From: JAWKHR01 sp041394725
GTDB taxonomy: Bacteria > Acidobacteriota > Vicinamibacteria > Vicinamibacterales > SCN-69-37
Reading direction: 5' to 3'
NCBI GenBank assembly: GCA_041394725.1
Contig: JAWKHR010000019.1
Location: forward strand, 1 to 64,000
Length of the DNA: 64,000 nucleotides
Shown here: positions 52,767-61,225 of the stretch, piece after piece
How the letters are laid out: every line of letters begins with the position of its first letter
How positions within the stretch are numbered: position 1 is the stretch's first letter
Made by a program: the position numbers and the translations under genes
Notes under the pieces: generated by a model
Seen by the model: only the letters and a program-made list of their open reading frames with translations
What the model was told of the DNA's origin: nothing
Database searches by the model: none

Positions 52767-55565
52767 ATGTCACTGACGTGGCGGGATTTTCAGGGCGTCA
52801 ACGCCGGCTATCTGCTCGAACTGTACGACCGCTATCGTCGTGATCCGCACTCGGTCGACGAGGCGACGCGGACGTTCTTCGCCAGCAACCCCCCCAGACC
52901 CTCCGAACCCTCCAGCCCCTGGGACCCCGGGACCCTGGTGCCCTCAGGACCTTCATACGTCGCCGCCACCAACCTCGCGCAGTGCATCCGGCGGTACGGG
53001 CACCTGGCCGCGAGCCTCGATCCGCTGGGCAGCCGGCCGCAGGGTGATCCCGCGCTGCTGGCGGAGACGCACGGGGTGAGCGAGGCGCAGCTGCGCGCGC
53101 TGCCGGCGTCGATCATCTCCGGTCCGGTGGCCGAGGGCGCCTCGTCCATGGGGGAGGTCATCGAGCGGCTGCGCGGCATCTACTGCTCGAACACGGGCTA
53201 CGACTTCGCGCACATCTTCGTGCCCGAGGAGCGGCGGTGGCTGCGCGAGGCCGTGGAGACGGGCCGGTTCCGGGCGCCGGCCGATCCGATCGATCCGCTG
53301 GCGCTGCTCGACCGGCTGACCGACGTCGAGGGCTTCGAGCGGTTCCTGCACCGGACGTTCCCGGGCAAGACGCGCTTCTCGATCGAGGGGCTGGACATGC
53401 TGGTGCCGATCCTCGACGAGGTCATCGCCGAGGCGGCCGAGGCGGGGCTGCGGCGCGCGTTCATCGGCATGGCGCACCGCGGGCGACTGAACGTGATGGC
53501 GCACGTGCTCGGCAAGCCGTACGAGCAGATCCTCGCCGAGTTCCGCGACCCGGTGCGGACGGCGCACGAGTTCGTCGGCCTCCACTGGGACGGCGACGTG
53601 AAGTATCACCTCGGCGCCTCGCGCATGGTCTCGGGGGGCGAGCAGGTCGATCTGGTCGTGGCGATGCCGCCGAACCCGAGCCACCTCGAGGCCATCGATC
53701 CCGTGCTGGAGGGGATGGCCCGCGCCGCCGGCACCGACGCCAGCCGTCCGGGGCCGCCGGTCTTCGATCGCGACGCGGTCCTGCCGATCCTGATCCACGG
53801 CGACGCGGCGTTCCCGGGGCAGGGCGTGGTGGCCGAGACGTTGAACCTGCACCGGCTCGACGGCTACACGACCGGCGGCACGGTGCACATCATCGCGAAC
53901 AACCAGATCGGCTTCACCACCGATCCGGACGACGCCTACAGCGTGCTGTATGCGAGCGGTCTGGCGCGCGGGTTCAAGATTCCGATCGTGCACGTCAACG
54001 CGGACGATCCCGAAGCCTGCATCGAGGTCGCGCGGCTGGCGTTCGCCTACCGGCAGGAGTTCAACCGCGACATCATCATCGACCTGATCGGCTACCGGCG
54101 GTACGGCCACAACGAGGGCGACGAGCCGGCGTTCACGCAGCCGATGATGTACCGCACGATCGCGGCGCAGCCGACGGTGCGGCAGCGATGGGCCTCGACG
54201 CTCGAATCGCGCGGCGTGGTGACCGCCGACGACGCCGAGGCGCGCCTGGCGCGCCGGCTGGACGACCTGCAGCGGCGGTTCGACGCGCTCGATCCGCTGG
54301 AGCACCTGGTGGAGCCGACGCCGGAGATCGCCGAGCCCGGCACGGCGTCACGCGTCCGGACGGCCGTGCCGGTCGACCGGCTGGCGTCGATCAACGACGC
54401 GCTGCTCGCCCTGCCCGAGGGCTTCGCGGTCCATCGCAAGCTGGAGCGCGGCCGCGAGCGGCGGCGGCAGGCGTTCGCCGACCCGTCGGCCCGGACGATC
54501 GACTGGGCCACGGCCGAGGAGCTGGCGTTCGCGACGGTCATCGCCGACGGCACGCCGATCCGGCTGACCGGCGAGGACGTCGAGCGCGGCACGTTCAGCC
54601 ACCGCCACGCGGTGCTCCACGACCCGAACGACGGCCGGCGGTTCGTGCCGCTCCAGTCGTTCGACGGCGCGCGCGCGGCCTTCGAGATCCGCAACAGCCC
54701 GCTCAGCGAGAACGCGGCGGTCGGCTTCGAGTTCGGCTACAGCATCCAGTCGCCGAAGCACCTCGTGATCTGGGAGGCGCAGTACGGCGACTTCATCAAC
54801 GGCGCGCAGGTGATGCTCGACGAGTTCGTGCTGTCCGCGCGCGCGAAGTGGGGGCAGGAGCCGTCGCTCGTGATGCTGCTGCCGCACGGCGACGAGGGCC
54901 AGGGGCCCGACCACGCGAGCGCGCGGCCGGAGCGCTTCCTGCAGCTGGCCGCCGACATCAACATGCGCGTGGCCAACTGCACGACGGCCGCGCAGTACTT
55001 CCACCTGCTGCGGCGCCAGGCCGCGTTGCTCGAGCGCGACCCGCTGCCGCTCGTCGTGCTCAGCCCGAAGAGCCTGCTGCGCCATCCGCTCGTGGCGTCC
55101 GCGCCCGCCGATCTCGCCGAAGGCCGGTGGCTCGAGGTCATCGACGACGAGGTGGCGAGGGGCCGGGCGGCCGACGTCCGGCGGCTCGTGTGCTGCTCGG
55201 GCAAGGTCGGCATCGACCTGCTGACCAACGACGCGAGGGAGGCGGCGCGCGACGTCGCGATCTGCCGGGTCGAGCAGCTCTACCCGCTGCCCGTCCGCGC
55301 GCTCGTCCGCGTCATCGAGGGCTATCCGAAGCTCGAGGAAGTCGTCTGGGTCCAGGAGGAGCCCGAGAACATGGGCGCCTGGGAGTTCGCCCGGCCGTCG
55401 CTCGAGGACCTGGTCGGCACGCGCCGGCTGGCGGTGCTCGCGCGGCCGCGCAGTTCCAGTCCCGCGGAAGGCTCCGCGGCGCGATACGCGCGCAGTCAGG
55501 CCCGGCTCGTCGGGCAGGCGTTCGACACGAAGGCGCGGCGGCCCGCGATGGCCGGGCGACGGTAG
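52767..55565 (+). CDS. sucA: 2-oxoglutarate dehydrogenase E1 component
   Basis: 932 residues of the thiamine-diphosphate E1 of the TCA cycle. The N-terminal docking part is GVNAGYLLELYDRYRRDPHSVDE. An odd Pro/Ser linker (residues ~42-65) is encoded by a GGGTCCC-type repeat tile. Then come RRYGHLAASLDPLG, GMAHRGRLNVMAHVLGKPYEQI, YHLGASR, the diphosphate/Mg site with ANNQIGFTTDP, GYRRYGHNEGDEPAFTQPMMY, and the C-terminal LLPHGDEGQGPDHASARPERFL and EEPENMGAW. It oxidatively decarboxylates 2-oxoglutarate and passes the succinyl group to E2, encoded 9 nt downstream. Confidence 0.95.
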   Translation: MSLTWRDFQGVNAGYLLELYDRYRRDPHSVDEATRTFFASNPPRPSEPSSPWDPGTLVPSGPSYVAATNLAQCIRRYGHLAASLDPLGSRPQGDPALLAETHGVSEAQLRALPASIISGPVAEGASSMGEVIERLRGIYCSNTGYDFAHIFVPEERRWLREAVETGRFRAPADPIDPLALLDRLTDVEGFERFLHRTFPGKTRFSIEGLDMLVPILDEVIAEAAEAGLRRAFIGMAHRGRLNVMAHVLGKPYEQILAEFRDPVRTAHEFVGLHWDGDVKYHLGASRMVSGGEQVDLVVAMPPNPSHLEAIDPVLEGMARAAGTDASRPGPPVFDRDAVLPILIHGDAAFPGQGVVAETLNLHRLDGYTTGGTVHIIANNQIGFTTDPDDAYSVLYASGLARGFKIPIVHVNADDPEACIEVARLAFAYRQEFNRDIIIDLIGYRRYGHNEGDEPAFTQPMMYRTIAAQPTVRQRWASTLESRGVVTADDAEARLARRLDDLQRRFDALDPLEHLVEPTPEIAEPGTASRVRTAVPVDRLASINDALLALPEGFAVHRKLERGRERRRQAFADPSARTIDWATAEELAFATVIADGTPIRLTGEDVERGTFSHRHAVLHDPNDGRRFVPLQSFDGARAAFEIRNSPLSENAAVGFEFGYSIQSPKHLVIWEAQYGDFINGAQVMLDEFVLSARAKWGQEPSLVMLLPHGDEGQGPDHASARPERFLQLAADINMRVANCTTAAQYFHLLRRQAALLERDPLPLVVLSPKSLLRHPLVASAPADLAEGRWLEVIDDEVARGRAADVRRLVCCSGKVGIDLLTNDAREAARDVAICRVEQLYPLPVRALVRVIEGYPKLEEVVWVQEEPENMGAWEFARPSLEDLVGTRRLAVLARPRSSSPAEGSAARYARSQARLVGQAFDTKARRPAMAGRR
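52895..52950 (+). repeat. GGGTCCC-type repeat tile inside sucA
   Basis: A run of CCCTCC/CCCTGGGACC units (AGCCCCTGGGACCCCGGGAC) encodes the SucA linker PSEPSSPWDPGTLVPSG. It is the reverse-complement type of the tile at 48516-48556. Confidence 0.6.
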
Positions 55566-55574
55566 CGGAGCATC

Positions 55575-56844
55575 ATGGCGGTCAACATCATCGTTCCGGA
55601 AGTCGGCGAGTCGATCGTCGACGCGCGCGTGGCGCGCTGGCTCAAGCAGGAGGGCGACGCGGTCGCCGCCGGCGAGGCGCTCGTCGAGCTCGAGACCGAC
55701 AAGGTGGACGTCGAGGTCGCGGCCCCGAAAGCCGGCGTCCTGAAGTCCATCGCCCACGCGGACGGCGCCGACGTGAAGATCGGCGAGGTGCTCGGCACCA
55801 TCGAGGAGGGCGCCGCGCCGGCGGCCGCCTCGCCCGGCTCGAAGCCGGCCGCGCCGGCGGCCCCCTCGCCCGGCTCGACTCCGACCGTCACGCCACCCGC
55901 GGCTGAGGCGCCCGCGCCCGCCACGAACGGTGCGCCCGCCACGCCGTCCGCGCGTCGCGCGGCCCGCGAGCGGGACGTGGACGTCGCGGCGGTCCGCCGC
56001 GACGGCCCCCGCGTGACGCGCGACGACGTCCTGCGCGACACCGGACGGCGCGCCGCCGCGCGCGCCGGCCGCCGGCACCGCCGGCGACGCCCGCGCGTCC
56101 ACGCGTCCGGCCGCCGCCCGGCCGCCGGCGCGCCCGGCCGGCGACCGCGCCGAGACGCGCGAGCGCATGTCGAAGCGCCGCGCCACCATCGCCCGCCGCC
56201 TCGTCGAGGCGCAGCAGACCGCCGCGATGCTCACGACCTTCAACGAGGTCGACATGTCCGCGGTGATGGCCGTCCGCGCGCGGCACAAGGACGCGTTCAA
56301 GACACAGCACGGCGTGTCGCTCGGCATCGCGTCGTTCTTCGTCAAGGCCGCCGTCGCCGCGCTCGCGGAGTTCCCGCGCCTGAACGCGGAGATCCAGGGC
56401 GACGAGATGGTGCTCAAGCACTACTACGACATCGGCGTCGCCGTCGGCGCGGCCGAGGGCCTCGTCGTGCCCGTCCTGCGCGACGTGGACCGGATGTCGT
56501 TCGCCGACGTCGAGCTGGGCATCCGCGCGTTCGCGCAGAAGGCGAACGACGGGACGCTGACGATCGACGACCTGCGCGGCGGCACGTTCAGCATCACCAA
56601 CGGCGGCGTGTTCGGGTCGCTCATGAGCACGCCGATCCTCAACCCGCCGCAGGTCGGCATTCTCGGCCTGCACGCGATCAAGGACCGACCGGTCGGCGTG
56701 GACGGCCAGGTGGTGCTGCGGCCCATGATGTATACCGCGCTGACCTACGACCACCGCATCGTGGACGGCGCCGAGGCCGTGCAGTTCCTCGTGCGCGTGA
56801 AGGACCTCGTCGAGGACCCGGCGTTCCTGCTGATCCAGTCCTGA
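55575..56844 (+). CDS. sucB: 2-oxoglutarate dehydrogenase E2 (dihydrolipoyl succinyltransferase), frameshifted in the linker
   Basis: The lipoyl domain (residues 1-77) has Lys in ELETDKVDVEVAAP. A Pro/Ala linker and a peripheral-subunit-binding domain (PSARRAARERDVDVAAVRRD, then RVTRDDVLRDT) follow. The catalytic domain, SKRRATIARRLVEAQQTAAMLTTFNEVDM to TYDHRIVDGAEAVQFLVRVK with the active His, lies in the next frame and ends at 56844. Removing one base around 56041-56050 in the linker gives one protein of about 420 residues; as written the first frame runs to 56864 as nonsense. GGAG precedes the ATG. The E3 gene is not in the window. Confidence 0.92.
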
Positions 56845-56860
56845 GCCCGATCCCGCGCCG

Positions 56861-57184
56861 ATGACGCCCGCCGATCTCGCCGCGCGTATCCGGGCCGGCA
56901 CCGCGCCGGTCGTCGTCGACGTGCGGTCGCCCGCCGAGTTCGCCGCAGGCCACGTGCCGGGTGCCATCAACGTGCCCGTGTGGCGATGCCTCTTCGGCGG
57001 CCGGCCCCCGGCGGGCGGCGCGGATCCGCTGGTCGTCTACTGCGGCCTCGGCCCCCGCGCGCAGATGGCCGCCACGTTCCTCCGCTGGCGCGGCATCCGC
57101 GACATCGTCGAGCTCGACGGCCACTGGGCGGCGTGGCAGGCCGCCGGCCTGCCCGCGGCCCGTCCCGGCGCGCCCACCCGATAG
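56861..57184 (+). CDS. Rhodanese-like single-domain protein
   Basis: 107 residues: PVVVDVRSPAEFAAGHVPGAINVP, then the active-site loop VVYCGLGPRAQMAATFL with catalytic Cys, and IVELDGHWAAWQAAGLP. Rhodanese domains carry sulfur as persulfide or bind thiols. It starts 16 nt after sucB and probably shares its transcript; a direct link to the 2-oxoglutarate complex is not implied. Confidence 0.88.
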   Translation: MTPADLAARIRAGTAPVVVDVRSPAEFAAGHVPGAINVPVWRCLFGGRPPAGGADPLVVYCGLGPRAQMAATFLRWRGIRDIVELDGHWAAWQAAGLPAARPGAPTR

Positions 57185-57189
57185 CCTGA

Positions 57190-57195
57190 TAGGCT
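57190..57195 (+). promoter_or_regulatory. Weak putative -10 element (methyltransferase gene)
   Basis: TAGGCT ends 7 nt before the ATG at 57203. The spacing fits the leaderless pattern, but the hexamer is poor. Confidence 0.25.
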
Positions 57196-57202
57196 CTCCG
57201 CC

Positions 57203-57850
57203 ATGACGACCACGGTCGCCACCTTGCGCGCGTCGCTGGGCGACGTGGACATCTACCTGCTCGACCAGGTCCTGCGCGGCCGGATCTCCGAGCGTGACGT
57301 GGTGCTCGACGCCGGCTGCGGCCACGGCCGCAACGCCGCGTTCCTGTGGCGGATCGGCTGCCGCGTGCTGGCGGCCGACGCCGATCCCGACGCGGTCTCC
57401 GCCGTTCGCGCGCTGGCCGGATCGATCGCGCCCGGCGCCGACGCCGACGACATCCGGCAGGACGCGGTCGAGGCCCTTTCCTTCGACGCGGGCGCGGCGT
57501 CGGTCGTCGTCAGCAGCGCCGTCCTGCACTTCGCCGCGGACGACGAGCAGTTCCTGGCGATGCTGCGGGGGATGTGGCGCGTCCTCCGGCCCGGCGGCAT
57601 CTTCTTCGCGCGACTGGCGACCACGATTGGTCTCGCGCACGTCGGCGCGACGCCTCTCGGCGGCCGGCGCTACCGCCTGGGTGACGGCACCACGAGGTTC
57701 CTGGCCGACGAGCCGTGGCTGATGCAGCTCACCGCCGATCTCGGCGGCCAGCTGGCCGATCCCCTGAAGACGACGATCGTCCAGGGACAGCGGTGCATGA
57801 CGACCTGGGTCGCGCGGAAGCCTCGAGGCGGGGAGGGAGGCGTTCGATGA
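57203..57850 (+). CDS. SAM-dependent class I methyltransferase
   Basis: 215 residues with the Rossmann motifs of class I methyltransferases: VVLDAGCGHGRNAAFL (motif I), VLAADADPDAVSAV (motif II), SVVVSSAVLHF (motif IV) and MWRVLRPGGIFFARL. No substrate domain is distinctive, so the target is unknown. Its stop overlaps the next start as ATGA, so the downstream lipoprotein-like gene is coupled to it. Confidence 0.85.
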   Translation: MTTTVATLRASLGDVDIYLLDQVLRGRISERDVVLDAGCGHGRNAAFLWRIGCRVLAADADPDAVSAVRALAGSIAPGADADDIRQDAVEALSFDAGAASVVVSSAVLHFAADDEQFLAMLRGMWRVLRPGGIFFARLATTIGLAHVGATPLGGRRYRLGDGTTRFLADEPWLMQLTADLGGQLADPLKTTIVQGQRCMTTWVARKPRGGEGGVR

Positions 57851-58326
57851 CGGGGACGACGGACCGGGCGGCTGGCCGGGTGGCGGCGCGAAGCCGGCGG
57901 CTGGCCATCGGCGTCCTGGCGATGGCCGGCGTGACGGCCGCGTGCGTGGACTCGCTGCCGGCGGAGGACTTGCGGATCGCGACTGCGACGCCGGTCGCCA
58001 AGCTCTCGGTCGGCCTGCTCTGGAAGGACTACCAGGACGATCCGTCGGCGGCCCGCGCGAAGTACCGGGGCCGGGCGGTCGAGGTGTCGGGACTGCCGAC
58101 GGCGGCGCCCGACGCGGCCGCGGAGCCGCCGGTGGTCGTCTTCGCGCAGGACGACCAGCACGCGGTCCGTGCCATCCTCCTCACTCCCGTCGCCGGCGCG
58201 GGCCCGGCCGTCGATGATCTCGTGACCGGCGTGAAGGTGGGCGAGCGGCTGACGCTCAAGTGCTTCTGCGAGGGCCTGGTCGACGGTCAGCTCGTGCTGC
58301 GCAGCTGCATCCGGCCCGTGCCATAA
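57847..58326 (+). CDS. Predicted OB-fold (tRNA_anti-like) exported protein
   Basis: 159 residues. A hydrophobic segment (RLAIGVLAMAGVTAAC) ends in a cysteine that could be a lipobox, though the leader is long (about 33 residues). The mature part, LWKDYQDDPSAARAKYRGRAVEVSG ... LKCFCEGLVDGQLVLRSCIRP, fits the tRNA_anti-like OB-fold family of unknown function. A CxC and a terminal Cys may form a disulfide. The start overlaps the methyltransferase stop (ATGA). Confidence 0.65.
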   Translation: MTGTTDRAAGRVAARSRRLAIGVLAMAGVTAACVDSLPAEDLRIATATPVAKLSVGLLWKDYQDDPSAARAKYRGRAVEVSGLPTAAPDAAAEPPVVVFAQDDQHAVRAILLTPVAGAGPAVDDLVTGVKVGERLTLKCFCEGLVDGQLVLRSCIRPVP

Positions 58327-58338
58327 TCCGGCCTTCGC

Positions 58339-60958
58339 GTGGCTCTCAGCCCCGGGTCCCGGCTCGGTCGCTATGAAATCGTTGCCCCGCTCGGCACGGG
58401 CGGCATGGGCGCGGTCTTCCGCGCGCGCGATGGCGAGCTGCGACGCGACGTCGCGGTCAAGGTCCTGCTCGACGAGTTCGCGTCCGATCCCGATCGGCTC
58501 AGGCGCTTCGAACGCGAGGCGCTTGCGACCGCCGCCCTCAACCACCCGAACCTCCTCGCGGTCTACGACGTCGGCCGGCACGACGGTCAGGCGTTCGTCG
58601 TGTCCGAGCTGCTCGAGGGCCGCACGCTGCGCGACGTGCTCGACCACGGACCGCTGGCGCCTCGGGTGGCGGCCGACTACGCCGCGCAGATCGCCGAGGG
58701 CCTCGCCGCGGCGCACGCGCAGCACATCGTGCACCGGGACCTCAAGCCCGCGAACCTCTTCGTCACGCGCGACGGCCGCCTCAAGATCCTCGACTTCGGT
58801 CTCGCCCGCATGAGCGACGGAACCCGTCCGCGGCATGCGGCGGACGGGACCACGGCGACGATGAGCTCGCTGACCGAGCCCGGCGCCATCCTCGGCTCGG
58901 CCGGCTACATGGCGCCGGAGCAGGTGCGGGGCGAGCCCGCGGACGCGCGGTCCGATCTCTTCGCGTTCGGCGCCGTGCTCTACGAGATGCTGACCGGCAC
59001 GCGGGCGTTCCGGCGCGACACGGTCGCCGGCACGCTCGCGGCGATCGTCGAGGCCGACCCGCCGTCGCTGGCCGCCGACGCGCCGGCGGACGGCCGCCGC
59101 CTCATGCGGATCGCGCGCCGCTGCCTGGAGAAGGATCCCCCTCGGCGCTTCCAGTCCGCGCACGACCTCGCCCTGCTGCTGCGTGACGAGGCGCGCGACC
59201 CCACGCCGACCGACGTCGAGACGCCGCGGGGCGGCCGCAGGGGCTGGCCGCCGCTGGCGGCGGTGGCGCTCGCCATCGCGATCATGGGCGGAATCGCCGG
59301 CTGGCTCACAGGCCGGCGCGCTGGCGCCGGCCCTGATCAGGCGCCGCGCCCGGCGCTCGAGGTTCCGATGCCGCCGGGCATCACCAGTCTCGAGTTTCGC
59401 GATTTCCCGCGATGGCCGGACGCTCGCGTTCGTGGCGTCGGGCACCGACAGGGTGCCCGAGCTGTTCGTGCGGACGCTCAGCGACCTGAGCCCGCACCGC
59501 GTCGACGCGGCTCGTGGCGCGCGCTATCCGTTCTTCTCGCCCGATGGCACACGACTCGGGTACTTCGCCGACGGGCAGCTCAAGGTCGTCGACGTCGAGA
59601 CCGGCGCCGGGCGCGTTCTCGCGCCGGCGCCCAACGCGCGGGGCGGCACGTGGAGGGACGACGACTGGATCGTCTTCGCACCGACGACCACGGACGGCCT
59701 CAAGTGCGTTCCAGCGTCCGGCGATGGCGCGGTGCAGGCGTTGACCACCTTGCGCGGGGACGAGCTGGGGCACGTCCTGCCCTGGGCCCTTCCGGGCGGG
59801 CGCGGCCTCGTGTTCACGGCCAGGCACGCATCGGGCGTCAGTTCGATCGAGACCGCGGGGCCCACCGGCCGCGATGCCACGACGCTCGTCCAGGATGGTC
59901 GCAGCGCGAAGGTCGCCGCAGGGCAGATCTGGTTCGTCAACGCCAGGGAAGAGGTGCTGGCGGCGCCCTTCGACGCGGCGACGCGCGCCATCACGGGCGC
60001 CACGGCGGTCCAGCCGGAACGGTTCGGCGTGTTCGGCAACCTCGGCAGCTTTGCGTTCGACCTCTCCGCCACGGGCACGCTCGTGTACGAGCCGTTCGAG
60101 CTGCCGCAACGCCGCCTCGCCATCGCCGGCCGGGACGGCCGCACGGTGGACCTGCCCGGCCCGCCTCGCGCATTCGCGGCGCCGCGGGTGTCGTGGCAGG
60201 ATGACCGCATCGCCGTCGGGCTGAGCGAGACGACCGACTGGGGTGATGTCTGGACCGGCGATCTGCGCGGCGCGTTCGTCCCGCTGACCCGGGACGGCAC
60301 GAGCCGCTATGGCGAGTGGAGCCCCGACGGACGGCGGCTCGTCGTCGAATCACGACGCCACGGGCGCGGCGGTCTCTACGTCCACACCGTGGGTGAGCCC
60401 GACACTGAGGCGGCGCCGATTCTCGAAGGCGACGTCTTTCCCAGGGCGTGGCTCCGCCGAGGCGCGTTGCTGGTGGTCCCGTACGACGCGTCCGGCGCCC
60501 AGGCGATGAGCGTCGTGGAACCCGGGGCGACGGCGCCGGTCCAACTGCCGTTGCCGGTGCGCGCGCCGACCTACGGCCGGCTGTCGCCCGACGACCGGTG
60601 GCTGGCCTACACGAACAGCGAATCGGGCCAGTGGGAGGTCTACGTCGTGCGCGTTCCGTTCGATGGCCAGGTGACGTCGGTGACGCATGGCACGCACGGC
60701 GACCAGCCGGTGTGGGCGAAGAACGGCCGAGAGCTGTTCTTCAGTCGCGCGTCAGGTGAGATCGCGGCGGTCGCGATGGGCCCGGACGGCCCTGCCGGGT
60801 CCCCGCGTGCCGTCGGCGTCACGCTGCCCCGCCTGGGACAGCCCGGCGAACCGTGGTGGGACACGCTCTCCGACGGTCGTTTCCTCTTCATCCGTTCGCT
60901 GGCGCCGGCGACGCCGCGCATCACGGTGGTGACCGGTCGTCTCAGCGCCTCCCGCTGA
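58339..60958 (+). CDS. Ser/Thr protein kinase with C-terminal PD40 propeller, one frameshift
   Basis: A Hanks-type kinase of about 870 residues when repaired. The kinase domain (residues ~12-275) has LGTGGMGAVFRARD, VAVKVLL, catalytic Asp134 in IVHRDLKPANL, Asp152 in ILDFGLARM, SAGYMAPEQ and SDLFAFGAVLYEMLTG. One transmembrane helix (about 305-325) leads to an extracytoplasmic propeller of PD40 blades (ISRDGRTLAFVASG, PFFSPDGTRLGYFADG, RLSPDDRWLAYTNSESGQWEVYV). The frame breaks at the TTT of 59395-59397: dropping one T joins GITSLEF to AISRDGRTLAF, and the second frame ends at 60958. Starts with GTG; CATAAT lies 11 nt upstream. Confidence 0.88.
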
Positions 60959-61008
60959 CGGTCCACTCGCGCCGACCACGTCCGCTCGTCGGGCGACGTT
61001 CCACGGCC

Positions 61009-61204
61009 GCGGCTTTCTCCAGGGTCTCCCCCTTCCTCCTGCGTCCCCCGCCCCCGCTCTCCCCACGTTCTCCATACCGCGGCTCTCCCCACGTCCCCAC
61101 GTCGCCCCACGGTCCCCACGGCCCGCCGGGCTTTCCCCAGGGTTCTCCATGCCACGGCTTCCCCACGCCCTCCACCGCCCCCACGTTCTCCACGCCCCCA
61201 CGTC
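61009..61204. repeat. G-rich repeat E (single arm, C-rich on the plus strand)
   Basis: Lies between the kinase and the topoisomerase B gene. C-rich tiles such as CCCACGTCGCCCCACGGTCC (core about 61083-61119) are the reverse complement of the core in repeats A-D. No opposing arm; no gene seen in the 267-bp gap. Confidence 0.7.
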
Positions 61205-61225
61205 GCGGTACTATTGACCTCCAAA

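Noticed and set aside
56030..59400. Programmed ribosomal frameshifting in sucB and the kinase
   Set aside because: Neither site has a slippery heptamer followed by a clear pseudoknot or an upstream Shine-Dalgarno-like stimulator; a one-base sequencing error or simple mutation explains both.
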